Origin: Sulfuritalea sp. | Lineage (GTDB): Bacteria > Pseudomonadota > Gammaproteobacteria > Burkholderiales > Rhodocyclaceae | Direction: 5' to 3' | DNA length: 64,000 nt | Assembly (NCBI GenBank): GCA_030247575.1 | Contig: JAOTRV010000012.1 | Span: forward strand, 53,762-117,761 | Part shown: one piece after another, positions 8,465 through 18,911 of the stretch | How positions within the stretch are numbered: the stretch's first letter is position 1 | Layout: each line of letters starts with the position of its first letter | Made by a program: the position numbers and the translations under genes | The notes under the pieces: model-generated | What the model saw: the letters and a program-made list of their open reading frames with translations, nothing else | Database searches by the model: none | Told to the model about the DNA's origin: nothing

Positions 8465-11400
8465 TGGACTCGCAATCACCGTCCCGCCAGCGTCGACTCT
8501 TGAAAGGCGAGTCGCAGCGGAACAAGATTCAGGTCATGAACTCGATGCTTTCGCGCGTCCGGCGGCACTGGCTTTCCCGGCTTCCCGCGGTTCTTGTCGC
8601 CATGGCGGCATTTCTGCTGCCGCAAGGCGATGCACATGCGGTCGAACCGGCCTATCGGGCCTCGGGCGCATTCACGGCCGGAACAGGAGCGATCACGCCG
8701 CCCTATCCGGCCGGCATGGTGGCCAACGATGTCTGCCTGCTCGCTGTCGAATCGGAGAACCAGGCCATCGCACTGACCACCGCGAACGGCTTTGTTCAAG
8801 TTCCCGCGTGGTCGCCGCAGAGCGCCGGCACCGCCGCTGTCGACCCGGCCTCGCGCCTGGCCCTGTACTGGAAGCGCACCCTCGGTGGCGACGCAGCGCC
8901 GGTGGTCGCCGACTCCGGCAACCACACGACGGCGCAAATCCACTGTTTTTCGGGCGTCGTGACCTCGGGCGATCCTTGGGATGCGGGCGCCGGCGGCAAC
9001 GATGGCGGCGCCAACGATGCGACGGGCACCGTTCCCGGCGCCACGACGACCTCGCCCGAGACTCTGGTGGTCCTGATTGCGTCCGACAGCCGCAATGCCA
9101 ACAGCACCGCCAATTGCTCCGCCTGGACCAATGCGGACCTGACGAGCCTGACGGAAAGGACGGACAACACCAACACGGCGGGCCTGGGCGGCGGGCACTG
9201 CATGGCAACAGGTGTCAAGGCGACCGCGGGGACGTACGCCACAACCACCGTCGCGCTGGCGACCACCTCGTACAAGGGTGCGATCTCGCTTGCGCTGAAG
9301 CCGATGCCCGCCACCACCCTCGCCACCGGCGCCGATCCGGCGGCGGCTAGCATCGCGCCGGGAGCGGCGGCGACGGACGTCAACCCGTTCACCCTGCAAA
9401 CCAGCACGGGAACGGAGTCGATCACTGCCGTCACGGTGAACCTGTCGACCAGCAGCGGCATTGCGCTGCTGGCGATCACCGACAACGCCAACACCGTGCT
9501 GGGTTCCACGGCGTCGCCGGTCACCGGCGCCAACACCATAAGCGTCGCCGGCATGACGGCGACGACGACGCTGACCACGTTCAAGGTCCGCGTCACGCCC
9601 CTGAGCCACGCCGCAATGCCGGTGCCGCCCGGCGCCGCCTACGCCATCACCGCGCCGGTGACCGCCTGGGCCGGGCCGAACGCCCACACCGGCAGCGACG
9701 CCAACCCGAATGCGCTGACCATCGACAACCTCTCGCCAACCGGTGCCACCGCCGCCACCGCCGTCGCCGGCACCAACCAGGCGACGCTCAACTGGACCAC
9801 CTCCGCGGCAAGCGATTTCGCCGCCAGTGCCGGCACGGTGATCTATCGCTGGGTAGCCGCGGCGGCCGGCAGCGAAGTGCCGGCCGAAGGCTCGACGCCC
9901 GCGTTCGGCGCCCTCGACGGTACCGCCACCGTGGCTTGCGTGGTGTCGTCGACCGGCTCGACGGCACTGTCCAGGATCGACGGTCCGGGCAGCAGTTCGG
10001 GGGAGTGCACGACGGCGGCACTGACCGCCGGGCAGACCTATGCCTACAAGGTGTTCCAGAAGGATTCCAACGGCAACTACGATGCCGGCGTGACGATCGG
10101 AACGGTTATCCCGGTCGGCCCCGTCAGTGCGGCCACGTCGACGGTGGTCGCCGTTCCGGCCTCGGTGCCGGCGGACAACTACACCACGGCCACAATCACG
10201 GTGACCCTGAAGGACAGCGCCGGTACGCCGATCGCCGGGAAAGTCGTGTCGCTTGCCGCCGGCTCCGGCAATTCGGTCATCTCCGTCATCAGCGGCACCA
10301 CCAACGCCAGCGGCATCGCCACCTTCTCGGTCAAGGACGGCACGGTCGAAGGACCGATCACCTACACCGCGACCGACACGACCGACTCGATCGTCATCAC
10401 CCAGACGGCGCAGGTGACGTTCACCGCGCCCTTGCTGTGCTTCACCGACGACTTCAATCGCGCCACGCTGCTGGCAACCGGCAACTGGACCCGCACCAGG
10501 GGCCCCACCACCACGCTGGATGCGGAAATCGTCGGCAACCGCCTGCGCCTGACGGACGCAAGCACGCAGCAGGCCACCGCGGTGCACCTGCAACGCCTGT
10601 TCCCCGGCTCCGGCAACAAGGTGGTGACCGAGTTCGACCATTTCGCCTTCGGCGGCACCGGCGCGGACGGCCTCGCCATCACCCTGTCCGATTCCTCCGT
10701 CGCGCCGGTGGCCGGAGCCTTCGGCGGATCGCTGGGCTACGCGCAGAAATGCGAGAACGGGGTCGGCGGCTGCGCCAGCGACTGCACCACGGCGGGGGGC
10801 TGTCCCGGTTTCGCCGGCGGCTGGATCGGCGTCGGCCTCGATGAATACGGCAATTTTTCGAACCCCACCGAAGGCCGTGCCGGCGGCCCGGGACAGCAGG
10901 CGGACCGGGTGGCCATTCGCGGTTCCGGCTCGGGGCAGAGCGGCTATGAGTACCATGCCGGCTCGATCCTGCTGAGCCCGGGCGTCGACCGGGTCGCGAC
11001 TGCGACGATCTCCCATGCCGGCGCCGGCGCCATGGCCGCGGCGAACGGCGCCAGCGTGACGCCGACCCTCCCCGCCCACCAGACGGACGATCTGCTGCTG
11101 TGCGCCGCGACGTCGAACGACAATACAGCGCACAGCGTGGCCACCGCCGGCTGGGCCGAGGTTTATCAACTGGCACAAGGTGGGGCCGGCCAGCCACGCT
11201 CTTCCCTGTTCTACAAGAAGGCGACCTCCGCCGCGGAAGCCAATCCGACCATCACCCACGGCGGCGGCGGCGGCATCGTCGCAGGCTGCTCGGCGTTTCG
11301 CGGCGTAGACACGACGACGCCTTTCGACGTGGCCTATGCCGCCACCCATTACGCCGACACCACCAACAGCGGCAACGTCACCTCCGGGTCGATGAGTACC

Positions 11401-14034
11401 GCCACCAGCGGGGCGATGATGCTGTTCGCCGGCCACATCAACAACGACCGCTGCAATCTCACGCCGTCGGTGACGGGGGGCCTCACCTGGGCTCAGTCCT
11501 TCTGCCACATGTCGACCCTGGGCGCCGACGAAACCGTCGCCTTCCACTACGCGCCGCAAACCGTGGCCGGCGCCATCGGTCCGATCACCTTCACCAAGCT
11601 CGGCGCCGACGACAACCGCGGCGTCCTGCTGGCCTTGCGTCCCGCGACCCCATCGGTGACCGCCCATCGCTACCGGGTGACGATGGACCACAGCGACGGC
11701 ATTCATGCCTACGTCAGCGTCGATCGGGATGTCACCGGCACCGGCAGCAGCTATGCGAATGTGATTGCGAGCTACGATGCCAAGGCGATTCCGACCCAGG
11801 CCGCCGTGCCGCCCTACTTGTACTTTTCCTTCAGCGCCACGACGGGCGGAGCGACCAACGTCCACGAAATCGACAATGTGCAAGTCTGTACCACCCAGCC
11901 GATGGCGATTCCGGTGCTCGATCACGTGCGCATCATTCACGACGGCAGCGCCCTGACCTGCGCGGCCGAGACCATCACGGTCAAGGCCTGCGCCAATGCC
12001 GCGTGCAGCGCGCTCTATACCGGCAACGTGACGGTGGACCTGGCGACGATCGCCGGCGCGACCTGGTCGTCGGACCCGGTGACATTTTCCGGAGGCCAGG
12101 TGGACGTGACCCTGACCCGGGCGACCGCCGGCACGGTGACCCTGGGCGGCAACGTGACGGCGCCCTCCGGCATGACCGCAGTCTGCTACAACGGCGCCAC
12201 CAGCGGAGACTGCAGCCTCGCCTACTCATCGAGCGCCTGCGCCTTCGATGCGGTGGAGGTAGGACAAAACCCCGGCACGCCGATCTTCACCAAGCTTGCC
12301 GGCACGCCCTTTACCGTCGATGTGCTGGCCCTGACGGCCGGCGTCATCAATACCAACTACAACGGCACGGTGACCGTCGATCTGGTGGATCAAACCGGCG
12401 TGCCCGCCGGCTCGTGCGGCACCGTCTCGCTCGCCGGCCCCACCTCGCCGGCCTCGCCCTACACCTTCGTCGGAGGCTTCTTCGGGGATCAGGGACGGCG
12501 GACATTCACCTTCAGCTATCCGAACGCCGCCAGGGACGTGCGCGTGCGCCTGGTCGCCGGCGCGACGACCGCATGCTCGTCCGACAACTTCGCGATCCGG
12601 CCGACCGGCTTCAGCGTGACGTCACCGACGGCGATGCCCGTCAAGGCCGGCGCCAACTTCCAGCTGGATGCGGCCTCGGCAAACGGCTATAGCGGCACGG
12701 CCCTGATCAACGGCAACAAGATCGAAGCCCATGCCGGCGCCGTGCAGAACGGCATCCTCCTCGGCGGCTTCTCGCCGGCCTCGCTCGCCACCGGCTGGAT
12801 TTCCCGGGGCACGACGTTCACCTATTCCGAGGTCGGCAATTTCCGCTTCATGGCGTGGGGCATCTACGACGACGGCAGCTTCGCCGATGTCGACCGCAGC
12901 AAGGCCACTCCGGAATGCTTCATCGACAACAAGGTCGGCACCGCCGTCGATCCGGCCGACCCGAACGTGCTGGACGGCAACGGCAAATACGGCTGCTATT
13001 TCGGCGCGACGGTCGCCTCGCCCTTCTTCGGCCGCTTCACGCCCGATCACTTTGCGCTCGCCCCGGACAGCCTTGCGGGGGGCTGCGGCAACTCGACCTA
13101 CTTCGGCCAAGATGGATTCACCACGGTATTCACCCTGACCGCGCAGAATGCCGGCAACGGCACGACCCGGAACTACGTCGGCGACGGCAGCACCGGCTGG
13201 GCCAAATTGCCGCTGACCGTCTGGGGCGCGGCACCGGCATCCGCCGCCGCGCCGGGCTTCGGCTTCGCCGTCGGCGCTTGGGCGCCATCGCAGCCTGCCG
13301 GCGCCGCGCTTGCCGCCAGCGCCACGGCGCCGACGGCAACGAACTCCAGCACCTGGGTTGCCGGCACCACCACGGTCACCGCGAAACACAAGATCACCCG
13401 GCCGACCGCTCCGGCGGCAGCGACCACGGCGACCCTGACCGCGCTGCCGGTCGACTCGGACGGCGTGACGATGACGTCCGCCGCATCGCTCGGCACCGCG
13501 GAGCAGCGCTTCGGCGTCCTGCGCCTGGACAACGTCTACGGCTCCGAATTGCTGTCGCTGCGGGCCACGGCCCGCACCATCTACTGCGCCGCAGTGAGCG
13601 GAGCGGCATGTACGCAATGGCTGACCAATACCGACGACAGTTGCACCAGTTTCACGCCGGCCAGCGGCAGCCTGGCGAACTATCAGGCGCCGGCCGCCGT
13701 CGCCAATCCGCTCGCCGCCACCAATTTCCGCATCACCGGCACCGATCCCAACACCGCCGCGGGCACCACCGGAAACTGGACGGCCGCCTCCAACCCGGTC
13801 ATCGCGAACGCCGGGACGGGCGCCATCATCCTGAGCAAGCCTTGCGTCGGCGGGCCCGGCGCGGCTTGCACCCCGGCCGTCGGCAGTATCGACCTGACGC
13901 TGAACCTGGCCACCACCCTGCCCTGGTTGCTGGGCAGCTGGACCAGCGCCGGCGCCTGGGACCAGAACCCCACGGCGAGGCTGAGGTTCGGCGCGTCCAA
14001 GGCGCCCTACATCTACCTGCGCGAACGCTACTGA
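8464..14034 (+). CDS. mshQ: Giant secreted MSHA-associated protein MshQ (DUF6701)
   Basis: Very large (1856 residues) exported protein at the end of the mshCDOPQ unit, probably an adhesin-like or pilus-tip partner. A signal peptide is visible (RRHWLSRLPAVLVAMAAFLL, then AHA cleavage site). Two similar Ig-like/solute-binding-like repeats with LLLCAATSNDN or VCLLAVESENQ motifs, a bacterial Ig-like domain (TVVAVPASVPADNYTTA), a lectin-like jelly-roll domain starting CFTDDFNRATLLATGNW, and a long DUF6701 C-terminal part follow. Start ATG 8464 overlaps the mshP stop and has GGAG; ATG 8536 gives a tighter signal peptide and is a serious alternative. If 8536 is right, the 8479 motif copy is untranslated. 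Base composition is as the neighbours. Confidence 0.8.
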   Translation: MDSQSPSRQRRLLKGESQRNKIQVMNSMLSRVRRHWLSRLPAVLVAMAAFLLPQGDAHAVEPAYRASGAFTAGTGAITPPYPAGMVANDVCLLAVESENQAIALTTANGFVQVPAWSPQSAGTAAVDPASRLALYWKRTLGGDAAPVVADSGNHTTAQIHCFSGVVTSGDPWDAGAGGNDGGANDATGTVPGATTTSPETLVVLIASDSRNANSTANCSAWTNADLTSLTERTDNTNTAGLGGGHCMATGVKATAGTYATTTVALATTSYKGAISLALKPMPATTLATGADPAAASIAPGAAATDVNPFTLQTSTGTESITAVTVNLSTSSGIALLAITDNANTVLGSTASPVTGANTISVAGMTATTTLTTFKVRVTPLSHAAMPVPPGAAYAITAPVTAWAGPNAHTGSDANPNALTIDNLSPTGATAATAVAGTNQATLNWTTSAASDFAASAGTVIYRWVAAAAGSEVPAEGSTPAFGALDGTATVACVVSSTGSTALSRIDGPGSSSGECTTAALTAGQTYAYKVFQKDSNGNYDAGVTIGTVIPVGPVSAATSTVVAVPASVPADNYTTATITVTLKDSAGTPIAGKVVSLAAGSGNSVISVISGTTNASGIATFSVKDGTVEGPITYTATDTTDSIVITQTAQVTFTAPLLCFTDDFNRATLLATGNWTRTRGPTTTLDAEIVGNRLRLTDASTQQATAVHLQRLFPGSGNKVVTEFDHFAFGGTGADGLAITLSDSSVAPVAGAFGGSLGYAQKCENGVGGCASDCTTAGGCPGFAGGWIGVGLDEYGNFSNPTEGRAGGPGQQADRVAIRGSGSGQSGYEYHAGSILLSPGVDRVATATISHAGAGAMAAANGASVTPTLPAHQTDDLLLCAATSNDNTAHSVATAGWAEVYQLAQGGAGQPRSSLFYKKATSAAEANPTITHGGGGGIVAGCSAFRGVDTTTPFDVAYAATHYADTTNSGNVTSGSMSTATSGAMMLFAGHINNDRCNLTPSVTGGLTWAQSFCHMSTLGADETVAFHYAPQTVAGAIGPITFTKLGADDNRGVLLALRPATPSVTAHRYRVTMDHSDGIHAYVSVDRDVTGTGSSYANVIASYDAKAIPTQAAVPPYLYFSFSATTGGATNVHEIDNVQVCTTQPMAIPVLDHVRIIHDGSALTCAAETITVKACANAACSALYTGNVTVDLATIAGATWSSDPVTFSGGQVDVTLTRATAGTVTLGGNVTAPSGMTAVCYNGATSGDCSLAYSSSACAFDAVEVGQNPGTPIFTKLAGTPFTVDVLALTAGVINTNYNGTVTVDLVDQTGVPAGSCGTVSLAGPTSPASPYTFVGGFFGDQGRRTFTFSYPNAARDVRVRLVAGATTACSSDNFAIRPTGFSVTSPTAMPVKAGANFQLDAASANGYSGTALINGNKIEAHAGAVQNGILLGGFSPASLATGWISRGTTFTYSEVGNFRFMAWGIYDDGSFADVDRSKATPECFIDNKVGTAVDPADPNVLDGNGKYGCYFGATVASPFFGRFTPDHFALAPDSLAGGCGNSTYFGQDGFTTVFTLTAQNAGNGTTRNYVGDGSTGWAKLPLTVWGAAPASAAAPGFGFAVGAWAPSQPAGAALAASATAPTATNSSTWVAGTTTVTAKHKITRPTAPAAATTATLTALPVDSDGVTMTSAASLGTAEQRFGVLRLDNVYGSELLSLRATARTIYCAAVSGAACTQWLTNTDDSCTSFTPASGSLANYQAPAAVANPLAATNFRITGTDPNTAAGTTGNWTAASNPVIANAGTGAIILSKPCVGGPGAACTPAVGSIDLTLNLATTLPWLLGSWTSAGAWDQNPTARLRFGASKAPYIYLRERY
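8479..8502 (+). repeat. Dispersed 24-bp motif, copy 2 (at mshQ start)
   Basis: Exact match to the core. It sits between the two possible mshQ starts. It differs at only one position from the inverted copy at the other end of mshQ (14067-14090). Confidence 0.85.
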
Positions 14035-14066
14035 ACCGGCCGCCGCGCCGGGCGCAAAAGCCGGCG

Positions 14067-14090
14067 CAAGAGTCGACGCCGGCGGGACGG
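14067..14090 (-). repeat. Dispersed 24-bp motif, copy 3 (between mshQ and ispH)
   Basis: Exact match to the core in inverted orientation, in the 72-nt gap between the convergent stops of mshQ and ispH. One of only two copies in this orientation. Confidence 0.85.
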
Positions 14091-14106
14091 CGCTGCAGCC
14101 GTCGCG

Positions 14107-15045
14107 CTAGTCGCCGAGCAGTTCCTTCGGCAAGGGGAAATTGACGTTCTCCGCCGCGCCGTCGAGGGTTTCGATGCCGCCGGCGCCCAGCGCCTTCAGC
14201 CGCTCGACGACGCCATTGACCAGCACCTCGGGCGCCGACGCGCCGGCCGTGACGCCGACCCGCGCATCGCCGGCGAGCCACCCGGCATCGATCTGATCGG
14301 CGCCATCCACCAGATAGGCCGGGACGCCGCCGATCGCCGCGACTTCGCGCAGGCGGTTGGAGTTCGAGCTGTTCTTCGAGCCGACCACGATCACCACATC
14401 GACCTTGCCGGCCATCGCCTTGACGGCGTCCTGGCGGTTCTGCGTGGCGTAGCAGATATCGTCCTTGCGCGGCCCGACGATGTGCGGAAAACGCGCCGTC
14501 AGCGCATGCACGATCACCCGGGCGTCATCCACCGAGAGCGTGGTCTGCGTGACGTAGGCCAGCGGCACCGTGCCGCCGGCGCCGGCTGTTGGTTGCAGTT
14601 TCGCGACATCCTCGACGTTTTCCACCAGATACATGCGGCCGGTCGCCTGGCCCATGGTGCCCTCCACTTCGGGGTGGCCCTTGTGGCCGATCATCACGAT
14701 CTCGTAGCCCTGCTTGTGCAGGCGCGACACCTCGAGATGGACCTTGGTCACCAGCGGGCAGGTGGCATCGAATACCTTCAGCCCGCGCTTCTCCGCCTCG
14801 ATGCGCACCGACTGCGGCACACCGTGGGCGCTGAAGATCACCGTGGCGCCATCCGGCACCTCGGACAACTCCTCGACGAACACGGCGCCCTTGGCCTTGA
14901 GGCCATCGACCACGTAGCGGTTATGCACCACCTCGTGGCGCACATAGATCGGCGCGCCGAATTTCTCCAGCGCGCGTTCGACAATGGCGATCGCGCGTTC
15001 GACGCCGGCGCAGAAACCTCTTGGATTGGCGAGCAGGATGTCCAT
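14107..15045 (-). CDS. ispH: 4-hydroxy-3-methylbut-2-enyl diphosphate reductase
   Basis: Last enzyme of the MEP isoprenoid pathway: reduces HMBPP to IPP and DMAPP with a [4Fe-4S] cluster in the cytoplasm. The three cluster cysteines are present: C12 (GFCAGV), C96 (DATCPLVTK) and C198 (ICYATQNRQ). Substrate-binding His41 and His74 (SAHGVPQ) and the EGTMGQ motif are also kept. 312 residues, the usual length. It is the last gene of ribF-ileS-lspA-fkpB-ispH, a conserved proteobacterial order, and starts on the stop of fkpB (TGATG). Converges on mshQ with a 72-nt gap containing a dispersed-motif copy rather than an obvious terminator. Confidence 0.97.
   Translation of the reverse strand: MDILLANPRGFCAGVERAIAIVERALEKFGAPIYVRHEVVHNRYVVDGLKAKGAVFVEELSEVPDGATVIFSAHGVPQSVRIEAEKRGLKVFDATCPLVTKVHLEVSRLHKQGYEIVMIGHKGHPEVEGTMGQATGRMYLVENVEDVAKLQPTAGAGGTVPLAYVTQTTLSVDDARVIVHALTARFPHIVGPRKDDICYATQNRQDAVKAMAGKVDVVIVVGSKNSSNSNRLREVAAIGGVPAYLVDGADQIDAGWLAGDARVGVTAGASAPEVLVNGVVERLKALGAGGIETLDGAAENVNFPLPKELLGD
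14568..14591 (+). repeat. Degenerate copy of the dispersed motif (in ispH)
   Basis: Matches the core except for one A-to-G change (GCCGGCT in place of GCCGACT). Opposite strand encodes TAGAGGTVP in a variable loop of IspH. Could be chance or a decayed copy. Confidence 0.4.
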
Positions 15046-15476
15046 CAGAGTATTCCAATGATTTCGACTTCGAAGCGGACCGGCTTGCCGGCCAGCGGGT
15101 GGTTGAAATCGACCAGCACGCCTTCGCCATCGAGTTCGCGCACGATGCCGGTGAATTTGTCGCCGCCGGGCGTGGCGAACTCGATCAGGCCGTGCAATTC
15201 GGGGCTGGCATTGGGCGGCAGGGCGCTGCGCGCCATGCGCTGCATCAGTTGCGGATTGTGGGGACCGAAAGCCTGGTCCGGCTCGAGCAGGAAGACATGG
15301 CGCTCGCCGACGGCGACGCCGATCAGGCAGTGTTCGAGGGGCGGCGCCAGCTCGCCGCTGCCGAGCTGCAATGTCGCCGGCGTCGAGTCGAACGTGCTCA
15401 CCAGTTCGGTGTCGTCGCCGGTGGCGACGCGGTAGTGCAGCGTGATGAGGTTGCCGGCGCGTACGGTTTCAGTCAT
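15045..15476 (-). CDS. fkpB: FKBP-type peptidyl-prolyl isomerase (SlpA/FkpB type)
   Basis: Cytoplasmic prolyl cis-trans isomerase and chaperone of the SlpA branch, 143 residues. The FKBP domain begins with [20 protein letters not shown] and an insert-in-flap region ([25 protein letters not shown]) marks the SlpA/SlyD type, followed by [18 protein letters not shown], the signature C-terminus. Start ATG 15476 is chosen because it overlaps the lspA stop (ATGA) and gives the family N-terminus; the longer frame upstream lies in lspA. No metal-binding His-rich tail as in SlyD. Confidence 0.93.
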   Translation of the reverse strand: MTETVRAGNLITLHYRVATGDDTELVSTFDSTPATLQLGSGELAPPLEHCLIGVAVGERHVFLLEPDQAFGPHNPQLMQRMARSALPPNASPELHGLIEFATPGGDKFTGIVRELDGEGVLVDFNHPLAGKPVRFEVEIIGIL

Positions 15477-15979
15477 GAGCTTTCCTTGCCGAAGCGAAAC
15501 TGATGCAGGAGCATCAGCGCCACGCCGACGGTGATGGCCGAATCGGCCACGTTGAAGGCCGGCCAATGATAGCCCGCCAGATGAAAATCGAGAAAATCGA
15601 CGACCGCGTCGAAACGCAGGCGGTCGATCACATTGCCGATCGCACCGCCGAGGATCAACGATAGCGCCGCCGGCAGCAGGCGCTCATGCGCATGCTTGCG
15701 CAGCAGGCTCAGCAGCCAGAGCGAGATGACCAGCGCGAGACCGACGAAGAACCACTTCTGCCAGCCTCCGGCATCGGCCAGGAAGCTGAACGACGCGCCG
15801 GGATTGAAGACCAGGACGAGGTTGAAAAACGAGGTCACACTCTGCCGCTCCATGTGGCGAAAGCTATCCAGTATCCAGGCCTTGCTGATCTGGTCGAGGA
15901 TCAGCACCAGCGCCGCCAGCGCCAGCCAGCGGCCCAGCGTCGGCACGAACTTAGGCAAACTCGCGCGCCTCGCCGGCAC
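15473..15979 (-). CDS. lspA: Lipoprotein signal peptidase (signal peptidase II)
   Basis: Inner-membrane aspartyl protease that removes signal peptides from prolipoproteins. Four transmembrane helices are visible (about residues 17-34, 78-95, 101-120 and 141-158). The two catalytic aspartates are in [17 protein letters not shown] and [27 protein letters not shown] is the conserved periplasmic loop. The start is uncertain: GTG 15979 gives 168 residues and overlaps the end of ileS by 29 nt; GTG 15946 would avoid the overlap and begin [13 protein letters not shown]. Neither has a strong ribosome binding site, so coupling to ileS translation is likely. Confidence 0.93.
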   Translation of the reverse strand: MPARRASLPKFVPTLGRWLALAALVLILDQISKAWILDSFRHMERQSVTSFFNLVLVFNPGASFSFLADAGGWQKWFFVGLALVISLWLLSLLRKHAHERLLPAALSLILGGAIGNVIDRLRFDAVVDFLDFHLAGYHWPAFNVADSAITVGVALMLLHQFRFGKESS

Positions 15980-18761
15980 CGAACAGAGTGGAACTACAGC
16001 GTCCGCAGAGTTCGGGATGTTCGGCGTCGTGGCCGACGTCCTCGCGCCAGTGCCAGCAGCGTCCGCACTTGGCGTGGGCGCTGGGAACGGCCGCTATCAC
16101 CGTGTCGCCGGCGCCGAGTTTTTCCAGAGTCACCTTGGAACAGATGAAGACGAACTTGAGGTCCTCGCCCAGCGACGCCAGCAGCTCGTAGGTTTCGGGC
16201 GCGGCGCGCAGGCTTACCTCGGCCTGCAGCGACGAGCCGATCTTGCCCGCCGAGCGCAGGTCTTCGAGCACCCGGGCCACCTCGGCACGCACCGCGCGCA
16301 GCGCTTGCCACCGTGTCGCCAGCGCCGACTCTTCGCCTTGGTCCGGCAGCACATGCCAGGTGTCGAGCATTACGCTGTCGCCCTGTTTCAGAGTCGTCCA
16401 GATTTCCTCGGCGGTGAAGGACAGGATCGGCGCCATCAGCCGCGTCACGGTTTGCAGGATGTGCCACAGCGCGCTCTGCGCCGAACGGCGCGCGCGGGAG
16501 TTTTCCGCCGCGGTGTAGAGGCGGTCCTTGAGGATGTCGAGGTAGAAGGCGCCGAGGTCCTCGGAACAGAAGTTCATCAGCGCCTGCACCACCTTGTGGA
16601 ACTCGAAGCGCTCGTAGTCGGCGGTGCATTGCGCCTGCAGGCGGCGGGTCAGCGCGAGCGCATAGCGGTCGACTTCCAGCCATTCGGCGGGCGGCAGCAT
16701 CTGCGCGCCTTTACCACCCTGCGCGTCGAAATCCGCGGTATTGGCCAGCAGGAAGCGCAGCGTGTTGCGCAGCCGGCGATAGACCTCTACCACGCGCGGC
16801 AGGATGGTCTTCTCGTCGATCGACAGTTCGCCCGAGTAGTCGGTGCTGGCGACCCAGAGACGCAGGATTTCGGCGCCGAGCGTGTCGGAAATCTTCTGCG
16901 GTGCGACGACGTTGCCCTTCGACTTGGACATCTTCATGCCCTTGCCGTCGACCACGAAGCCGTGGGTCAGCAAGGCCTTATAGGGCGCACGGCCGTCGAT
17001 CGCGGCACCGGTGAGCAATGACGAATGGAACCAGCCACGATGCTGGTCCGAGCCTTCGAGATAAAGGTCGGCCGGATAGGCGAGATCCGCCGCGTGCGAG
17101 CCGCGCAGCACGGTGCGGTGCGTGGTGCCGGAATCGAACCAGACGTCTAGCGTGTCGCGCATCTTGTCGTACTGGCTCGCTTCGTCGCCGAGCAGTTCTG
17201 CGGCATCGAGCTTGAACCATGCGTCGATGCCTTCTTTCTCGATGCGCTTCGCGACGGCTTCGAGCAGCTCCAGCGTGCGCGGATGCGGCTCGCCGGTTTC
17301 CTTGTGCAGGAAGAAGGGGATCGGCACGCCCCAGTTGCGCTGGCGCGAAACGCACCAGTCGGGGCGGTTGGCGATCATCGCGTGCAGACGCGCCTTGCCC
17401 CAGTCGGGATAGAACTTCGTGGCTTCGACGGCGGCGAGCGCCTTGTCGCGCAGCGTGCCGCTGCCATCGGTGGGCTTCCGATCCATGCCGACAAACCACT
17501 GTGTGGTCGCACGATAGATGATCGGCGTCTTGTGCCGCCAGCAATGCATGTAGCTGTGCACGATTTCGCTGCTGGCGAACAGGCTGCCGACCTCGGCCAG
17601 CTTTTCGATGATGACCGCATTGGCTTTCCAGACGAACATGCCGCCGAAGAGGGGCAGGCTGGCGGCGAACACGCCGTCGCCCTGAACGGGAGTAAGAATC
17701 TCGTCGTTGTGCATGCCGTGCTTGCGGCAGGATTCGAAGTCCTCCAGGCCGTAGGCCGGCGCGCTATGGACGATGCCGGTGCCGGTGTCGAGCGTGACGT
17801 AGTCGCCCAGATACACCGGCGACTTGCGCTCGTAGAGCGGGTGCAGGAAGTTCACCAGCGCCAGCGCCGTACCCGGGCAGGCGCCGAGCACCTCGCCTTG
17901 CAACTTGTAGCGTTCCAGCGCCGCAGCGCGCAGTTCGGCAGCGAGGATCAGGCAGCCGCGTTCGGTCTTCACCAGTTCGTAGGTGAAGTCCGGATGCATG
18001 TTGAGCGCCTGGTTCGACGGAATGGTCCATGGCGTCGTGGTCCAGATCACCGTCCGGCACTCGCCGGCGGGCAGTTCGGCCAGGCCGAAGGCATGGGCGA
18101 CGCGGCCGCGCTCCGCGGCGTCGAGGCGGAAGGCGACGTCGATCGCCGGCGACTTCTTGTCCTGATACTCGACCTCGGCCTCGGCCAGCGCCGAGCCGCA
18201 ATCGAAACACCAATTCACCGGCTTGAGGCCCTTGAACAGGTAGCCGGTTTTGTACAGATCGCCGACCGAGCGGATTTCGTCGGCCTCGTTGCGGAAAGCC
18301 ATGGTGAGATAGGGATTGTCCCAGTCGCCCAGCACGCCGAGGCGAATGAAGTCGGCCTTCTGCCGTTCCACCTGTTCGGCGGCGAAGCTGCGGCACAACT
18401 CGCGACCCTTGTCGGCCGGCAGGTGCTTGCCGCGCGTCTTCTCGATCTGGTGCTCGATCGGCAGGCCATGGCAGTCCCAGCCCGGCACGTAAGGCGCATC
18501 GAAGCCTGCCAGCGTCTTGGAGCGGACGATGATGTCCTTGAGGATCTTGTTCACCGCATGGCCGATGTGGATGTCGCCGTTGGCATAGGGCGGGCCGTCG
18601 TGCAGCACGAAGCGCGGACGCCCCCTGGCCGCATCGCGGATCTTCCAGTAGAGCCGCTGCTGCTGCCACGCGGCGATCCAGCCCGGCTCGCGCTTGGCGA
18701 GATCGCCGCGCATCGGGAACGGCGTGTCGGGCATGTTGAGGGTCTTGCGGTAATCAGCCAT
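15951..18761 (-). CDS. ileS: Isoleucyl-tRNA synthetase
   Basis: Class I aminoacyl-tRNA synthetase that charges tRNA-Ile, 936 residues. HIGH motif at 65-68 ([16 protein letters not shown]), KMSKS in [11 protein letters not shown] near residue 605, an editing CP1 domain ([17 protein letters not shown]) and a C-terminal zinc finger CGRCWHW...CGRC. All are intact, and the length matches the bacterial cytosolic enzyme. It follows ribF after a 150-nt gap that holds repeat A. Two matches to the dispersed motif lie inside: a full one at 16311 and a one-mismatch one at 16100. Confidence 0.98.
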   Translation of the reverse strand: MADYRKTLNMPDTPFPMRGDLAKREPGWIAAWQQQRLYWKIRDAARGRPRFVLHDGPPYANGDIHIGHAVNKILKDIIVRSKTLAGFDAPYVPGWDCHGLPIEHQIEKTRGKHLPADKGRELCRSFAAEQVERQKADFIRLGVLGDWDNPYLTMAFRNEADEIRSVGDLYKTGYLFKGLKPVNWCFDCGSALAEAEVEYQDKKSPAIDVAFRLDAAERGRVAHAFGLAELPAGECRTVIWTTTPWTIPSNQALNMHPDFTYELVKTERGCLILAAELRAAALERYKLQGEVLGACPGTALALVNFLHPLYERKSPVYLGDYVTLDTGTGIVHSAPAYGLEDFESCRKHGMHNDEILTPVQGDGVFAASLPLFGGMFVWKANAVIIEKLAEVGSLFASSEIVHSYMHCWRHKTPIIYRATTQWFVGMDRKPTDGSGTLRDKALAAVEATKFYPDWGKARLHAMIANRPDWCVSRQRNWGVPIPFFLHKETGEPHPRTLELLEAVAKRIEKEGIDAWFKLDAAELLGDEASQYDKMRDTLDVWFDSGTTHRTVLRGSHAADLAYPADLYLEGSDQHRGWFHSSLLTGAAIDGRAPYKALLTHGFVVDGKGMKMSKSKGNVVAPQKISDTLGAEILRLWVASTDYSGELSIDEKTILPRVVEVYRRLRNTLRFLLANTADFDAQGGKGAQMLPPAEWLEVDRYALALTRRLQAQCTADYERFEFHKVVQALMNFCSEDLGAFYLDILKDRLYTAAENSRARRSAQSALWHILQTVTRLMAPILSFTAEEIWTTLKQGDSVMLDTWHVLPDQGEESALATRWQALRAVRAEVARVLEDLRSAGKIGSSLQAEVSLRAAPETYELLASLGEDLKFVFICSKVTLEKLGAGDTVIAAVPSAHAKCGRCWHWREDVGHDAEHPELCGRCSSTLFGAGEAREFA
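16100..16123 (+). repeat. Degenerate copy of the dispersed motif (in ileS)
   Basis: Matches the core except GAG for GAC. Read on the opposite strand as [10 protein letters not shown], close to the VDAGDT reading of several other copies. 211 bp from a full copy. Confidence 0.45.
16311..16334 (+). repeat. Dispersed 24-bp motif, copy 4 (in ileS)
   Basis: Exact match to the core. Opposite strand encodes EESALATR in the C-terminal region of IleRS; PurK has QESALAAR from copy 9 in the same frame. Confidence 0.85.
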
Positions 18762-18772
18762 GAGTCGTGCCG

Positions 18773-18900
18773 TTAGCGTGAAGCAACTCGTTCGGAGCGA
18801 CTGGTGATAGTCGAGCGAAGCGAGTTGACTAGAAGCCTCCCCGCGAGGGGAGGATGGGAGGGGCGGGCCATTAATTGGCCTTTCGCGTGTTTCATCATCA
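18773..18900 (+). repeat. 128-bp intergenic repeat, copy A
   Basis: Fills most of the ileS-ribF gap. It shares with copies B (19865) and C (27242) the blocks GCCTCCCCGCGAGGGGAGG, ATGGGAGGGGCGGGCC and CGCGTGTTTCATCATC plus a left arm with CTGGTGATAG and GAGCGAAGCGAG. Copies A and B are about 85 per cent identical by eye. No transposase; MITE-like or structural repeat. Confidence 0.85.
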
Positions 18901-18911
18901 GCGGGTGATCT

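Noticed and set aside
9950-10030. GCC-rich runs in mshQ that look like the motif
   Set aside because: They match half of the core only, at the frequency expected for this composition.
8476-11940. A 1154-residue open frame on the strand opposite mshQ
   Set aside because: It is low-complexity, Gly/Arg/Ala-rich, with no start context or domain; it is a GC-rich codon shadow of mshQ.
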